From Ilumatobacter coccineus YM16-304 (GTDB taxonomy: Bacteria > Actinomycetota > Acidimicrobiia > Acidimicrobiales > Ilumatobacteraceae): a DNA stretch of 64,000 bases. The notes under the pieces were generated by a model. That model was not told the origin of the DNA. It saw only the letters and a list, made by a program, of their open reading frames with translations, and ran no database searches. Made by a program: the position numbers and the translations under genes. Below, piece by piece: positions 62,573 to 64,000 of the stretch (its first letter is position 1; each line of letters starts with the position of its first letter). The stretch spans positions 1,426,001-1,490,000 of the forward strand of contig NC_020520.1 of NCBI RefSeq assembly GCF_000348785.1. The letters run 5' to 3'.

Positions 62573-62598
62573 AACGGCCGACCCGGAGGTCGGCCGTT
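62573..62598. terminator. Hairpin between DUF218 gene and tRNA-Gln
   Basis: AACGGCCGACC (62573-62583), loop CGGA, GGTCGGCCGTT (62588-62598): an 11-bp perfect stem with a tetraloop. It is located 8 bases after the DUF218 stop and 3 bases before the end of the convergent tRNA gene, so it can serve both strands. Confidence 0.75.
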
Positions 62599-62601
62599 CG
62601 A

Positions 62602-62676
62602 TGGTTGGGGTGAAGGGAATCGAACCCCTAATAACAGAACCAGAAACTGTCGTGTTGCCAATTACACCACACCCCA
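62602..62676 (-). tRNA. tRNA-Gln (anticodon CUG)
   Basis: Folded on the minus strand: acceptor TGGGGTG / CACCCCA with discriminator A and encoded CCA; D arm 'GTGTAATTGGCAACAC'; anticodon loop TTCTGGT giving CTG (reads CAG); T arm 'AGGGGTTCGATTCCCTT'. The closing anticodon-stem pair would be U-U, a tolerated mismatch. The overall sequence resembles actinobacterial tRNA-Gln(CUG). Confidence 0.9.
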
Positions 62677-62817
62677 AGGTGCTGTGGACGCTGGTTCGCT
62701 CTCACGAACCGGTGACCGGTGCGACGCTCAATGTTACCGACCGCTGCTGCAGTAGCAACGTCGGATTCGGCGCGTGCGAACGTGTCGACCGGGCGATATC
62801 GTCGTTCCCCGCAGCAG

Positions 62818-62893
62818 GTCCCGTTCGTCTAGAGGCCTAGGACTCCACCCTCTCAAGGTGGCAGCACGGGTTCGAATCCCGTACGGGATGCCA
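62818..62893 (+). tRNA. tRNA-Glu (anticodon CUC)
   Basis: Acceptor GTCCCGT / ACGGGAT (first pair G-U), discriminator G and encoded CCA. The D arm is 'TCGTCTAGAGGCCTAGGA'. Anticodon stem CCACC / GGTGG encloses loop CTCTCAA, giving anticodon CTC. The T arm is 'CACGGGTTCGAATCCCGT'. A clear intrinsic terminator follows 8 bases downstream. Confidence 0.93.
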
Positions 62894-62900
62894 AGCAATC

Positions 62901-62940
62901 AGAGCCACTCTTCCGCTGGAAGAGTGGCTCTGCTGGTTTT
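62901..62940 (+). terminator. Intrinsic terminator of tRNA-Glu
   Basis: AGAGCCACTCTTCC (62901-62914) and GGAAGAGTGGCTCT (62918-62931) form a perfect 14-bp stem with a 3-nt loop, followed by GCTGG and TTTT (62937-62940). It is the only hairpin in the window with both a long stem and a T-run. Confidence 0.85.
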
Positions 62941-63004
62941 CGGGCCCGGCCGGTCCGCTCCTTCCGGGCCGCCCGCTCGGATGGCGTTCTGTCAGGATGT
63001 GGAA

Positions 63005-64000
63005 ATGACAGACACCGACATCGACGCCCGTCCGGAGCAGGGGCATGTTCCGTGGTACGTCGACGGGAACTTCGGGCCCGTCTTCGACGAGGTCACCGAC
63101 CTCGACCTGCGAGTCACGGGTTCGATCCCGCCATCGTTGTCGGGGCGTTACCTGCGCACCGGGTCCAACCCGCCCTCGGGGATGTCGAGCCACTGGTTCG
63201 CCGGCGACGGCATGGTGCACGGCGTGCGTATCGAGGCCGGCAAGGCCGTCTGGTATCGCAACCGGTACGTGCAGACCACCAAGCTCCAGCGGGGGTTGGA
63301 TGCGAGCGATCCGGAGGTGATGCTCGACCCGACAGCGAGTTCGGCGAACACGAGCGTGCAGGCGCATGCCGGACGGATCTGGGCGCTCGAAGAACTGCAC
63401 CTTCCGTACGAGTTGAGCCCCGAACTCGACACGATCGGCAGCGACGACTTCGGCGGCAAGCTCACCACGGCGTTCACCGCCCACCCCAAACTGTGTCCCG
63501 AGACCGGCGAGCTGCACTTCTTCGGCTACTCCCCGCTGCCGCCCTTCCTGACCTATCACGTGCTCGATGCCAACGGAGCGCTCGTGCATTCCACCGAGAT
63601 CGAGGTGCCGAAGGGCACGATGATGCACGACTTCATGATCACGCGCGACCACGCCATCTTCATGGATCTGCCGATCGTGTTCGATCTCACGAACATGGAG
63701 TCGCCGATCGGCTGGGACGACACCTACGGCGCGCGCATCGGCATCATGCCGCGCATGGGCACCAACGCCGACATCCGTTGGTTCGAGATCGACCCGTGCT
63801 ACGTGTTCCACCCGCTCAACGCCTACGTGGAGGACGATGTGGTCGTCTGCGATGTGGGTCGCCACGCGTCGATGTCGATGCAACCGGAGGTCTACACCCC
63901 TCCGGCACACCTGCACCGTTGGACGTTCGACCTGACGACGGGTGCCGTCAACGAACAGCGGCTCGACGAGTTGACGCACGCCTTCTCGCGTGTCGATGAC
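63005..64000 (+). CDS. Carotenoid oxygenase family protein (partial, runs off the right edge)
   Basis: The frame from ATG 63005 is open to the end (332 codons seen). It is a seven-bladed-propeller carotenoid/stilbene cleavage oxygenase: 'GSIPPSLSGRYLRTGSNPPSG', then iron-ligand histidines in 'TTAFTAHPKL', 'TMMHDFMITRDH' and 'CYVFHPLNAY'. A fourth His is expected beyond the edge. Members oxidatively cleave carotenoids or related polyenes. CAGGAT (62993-62998) lies 6 nt before the ATG, matching the leaderless pattern. It follows the tRNA-Glu terminator. Confidence 0.9.
   Translation, partial: MTDTDIDARPEQGHVPWYVDGNFGPVFDEVTDLDLRVTGSIPPSLSGRYLRTGSNPPSGMSSHWFAGDGMVHGVRIEAGKAVWYRNRYVQTTKLQRGLDASDPEVMLDPTASSANTSVQAHAGRIWALEELHLPYELSPELDTIGSDDFGGKLTTAFTAHPKLCPETGELHFFGYSPLPPFLTYHVLDANGALVHSTEIEVPKGTMMHDFMITRDHAIFMDLPIVFDLTNMESPIGWDDTYGARIGIMPRMGTNADIRWFEIDPCYVFHPLNAYVEDDVVVCDVGRHASMSMQPEVYTPPAHLHRWTFDLTTGAVNEQRLDELTHAFSRVDD

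Overview
The window reads as a chromosomal segment of a high-GC (roughly 68-70 % by eye), free-living actinobacterium. The most likely group is the Acidimicrobiia (Ilumatobacter-like). This is inferred from a fused FO synthase (fbiC), several putative F420/flavin oxidoreductases, an actinobacterial IclR-leuCD arrangement, secreted proteins with Thr/Pro-rich linkers and 'RLLDTR...DxxGYF' repeats, and pervasive leaderless promoters. I see no phage genes, insertion sequence, CRISPR array or rRNA. Most of the window is core metabolism, with one small accessory patch at 43.8-46.0 kb.

Layout. 0-9 kb: an aminoglycoside-phosphotransferase-like kinase, an ABC-2 exporter (ATPase plus two permeases, overlapping genes), an M20 dipeptidase, a TetR regulator with a Cys-rich N-terminus, a Ddn-type F420 protein, and leuCD divergent from an NdgR-like IclR gene with a palindromic operator between them. 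9-14 kb: an F420-dependent LLM oxidoreductase, a tandem palindrome in a convergent gap, a DoxX protein and a 1114-residue Gly-rich beta-helix surface protein. 14-21.5 kb: nadABC (de novo NAD), a double-FKBP lipoprotein, an ABC1/UbiB-type kinase, an alpha/beta hydrolase and greA. 21.6-27.6 kb: a secreted DUF4185-like protein, then leuB-ilvE, a 0.57-kb non-coding gap and cimA. 27.7-36.5 kb: a tandem pair of paralogous TetR regulators, a long acyl-CoA dehydrogenase, hisC divergent from an acetoacetyl-CoA synthetase, dinB and a VIT-family transporter. 36.6-41.1 kb: an HxlR regulator, fbiC overlapping ribA, and ribD, i.e. F420 chromophore and riboflavin genes together. 41.1-46 kb: an MDR reductase, a nitroreductase, a lone glutamine amidotransferase, a DUF433/DUF5615 toxin-antitoxin pair, an RHS-repeat relic and a DUF222-HNH protein. 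46-57.5 kb: a glycosyltransferase/GH92 pair, guanine deaminase, a flavodoxin-fold reductase, two acyl-CoA dehydrogenases, a spermidine-synthase-like protein, an M14 carboxypeptidase lipoprotein, ThuA and DUF2237. 57.5-64 kb: a secreted zinc metalloprotease with three C-terminal repeats, gltX, a DUF218 protein, tRNA-Gln(CUG), tRNA-Glu(CUC) and the start of a carotenoid oxygenase.

How it fits together. leuCD, leuB, ilvE and cimA together suggest the citramalate route to isoleucine as well as the leucine branch, although leuA is not in the window. fbiC, ribA and ribD share intermediates: the 5-amino-6-ribitylaminouracil made by the riboflavin branch is the FO synthase substrate. The flavin/F420 oxidoreductases scattered through the window would consume the products. 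gltX lies beside genes for the two tRNAs it would charge in an organism that makes Gln-tRNA by transamidation.

The most striking cross-cutting signal is regulatory. Nearly thirty start codons are preceded, 6-8 nt upstream, by a -10-like hexamer (TAGGCT, TAGGTT, CAGACT and similar), so transcription should begin at or within a base or two of the start codon. At two divergent gene pairs these -10 boxes abut or overlap.
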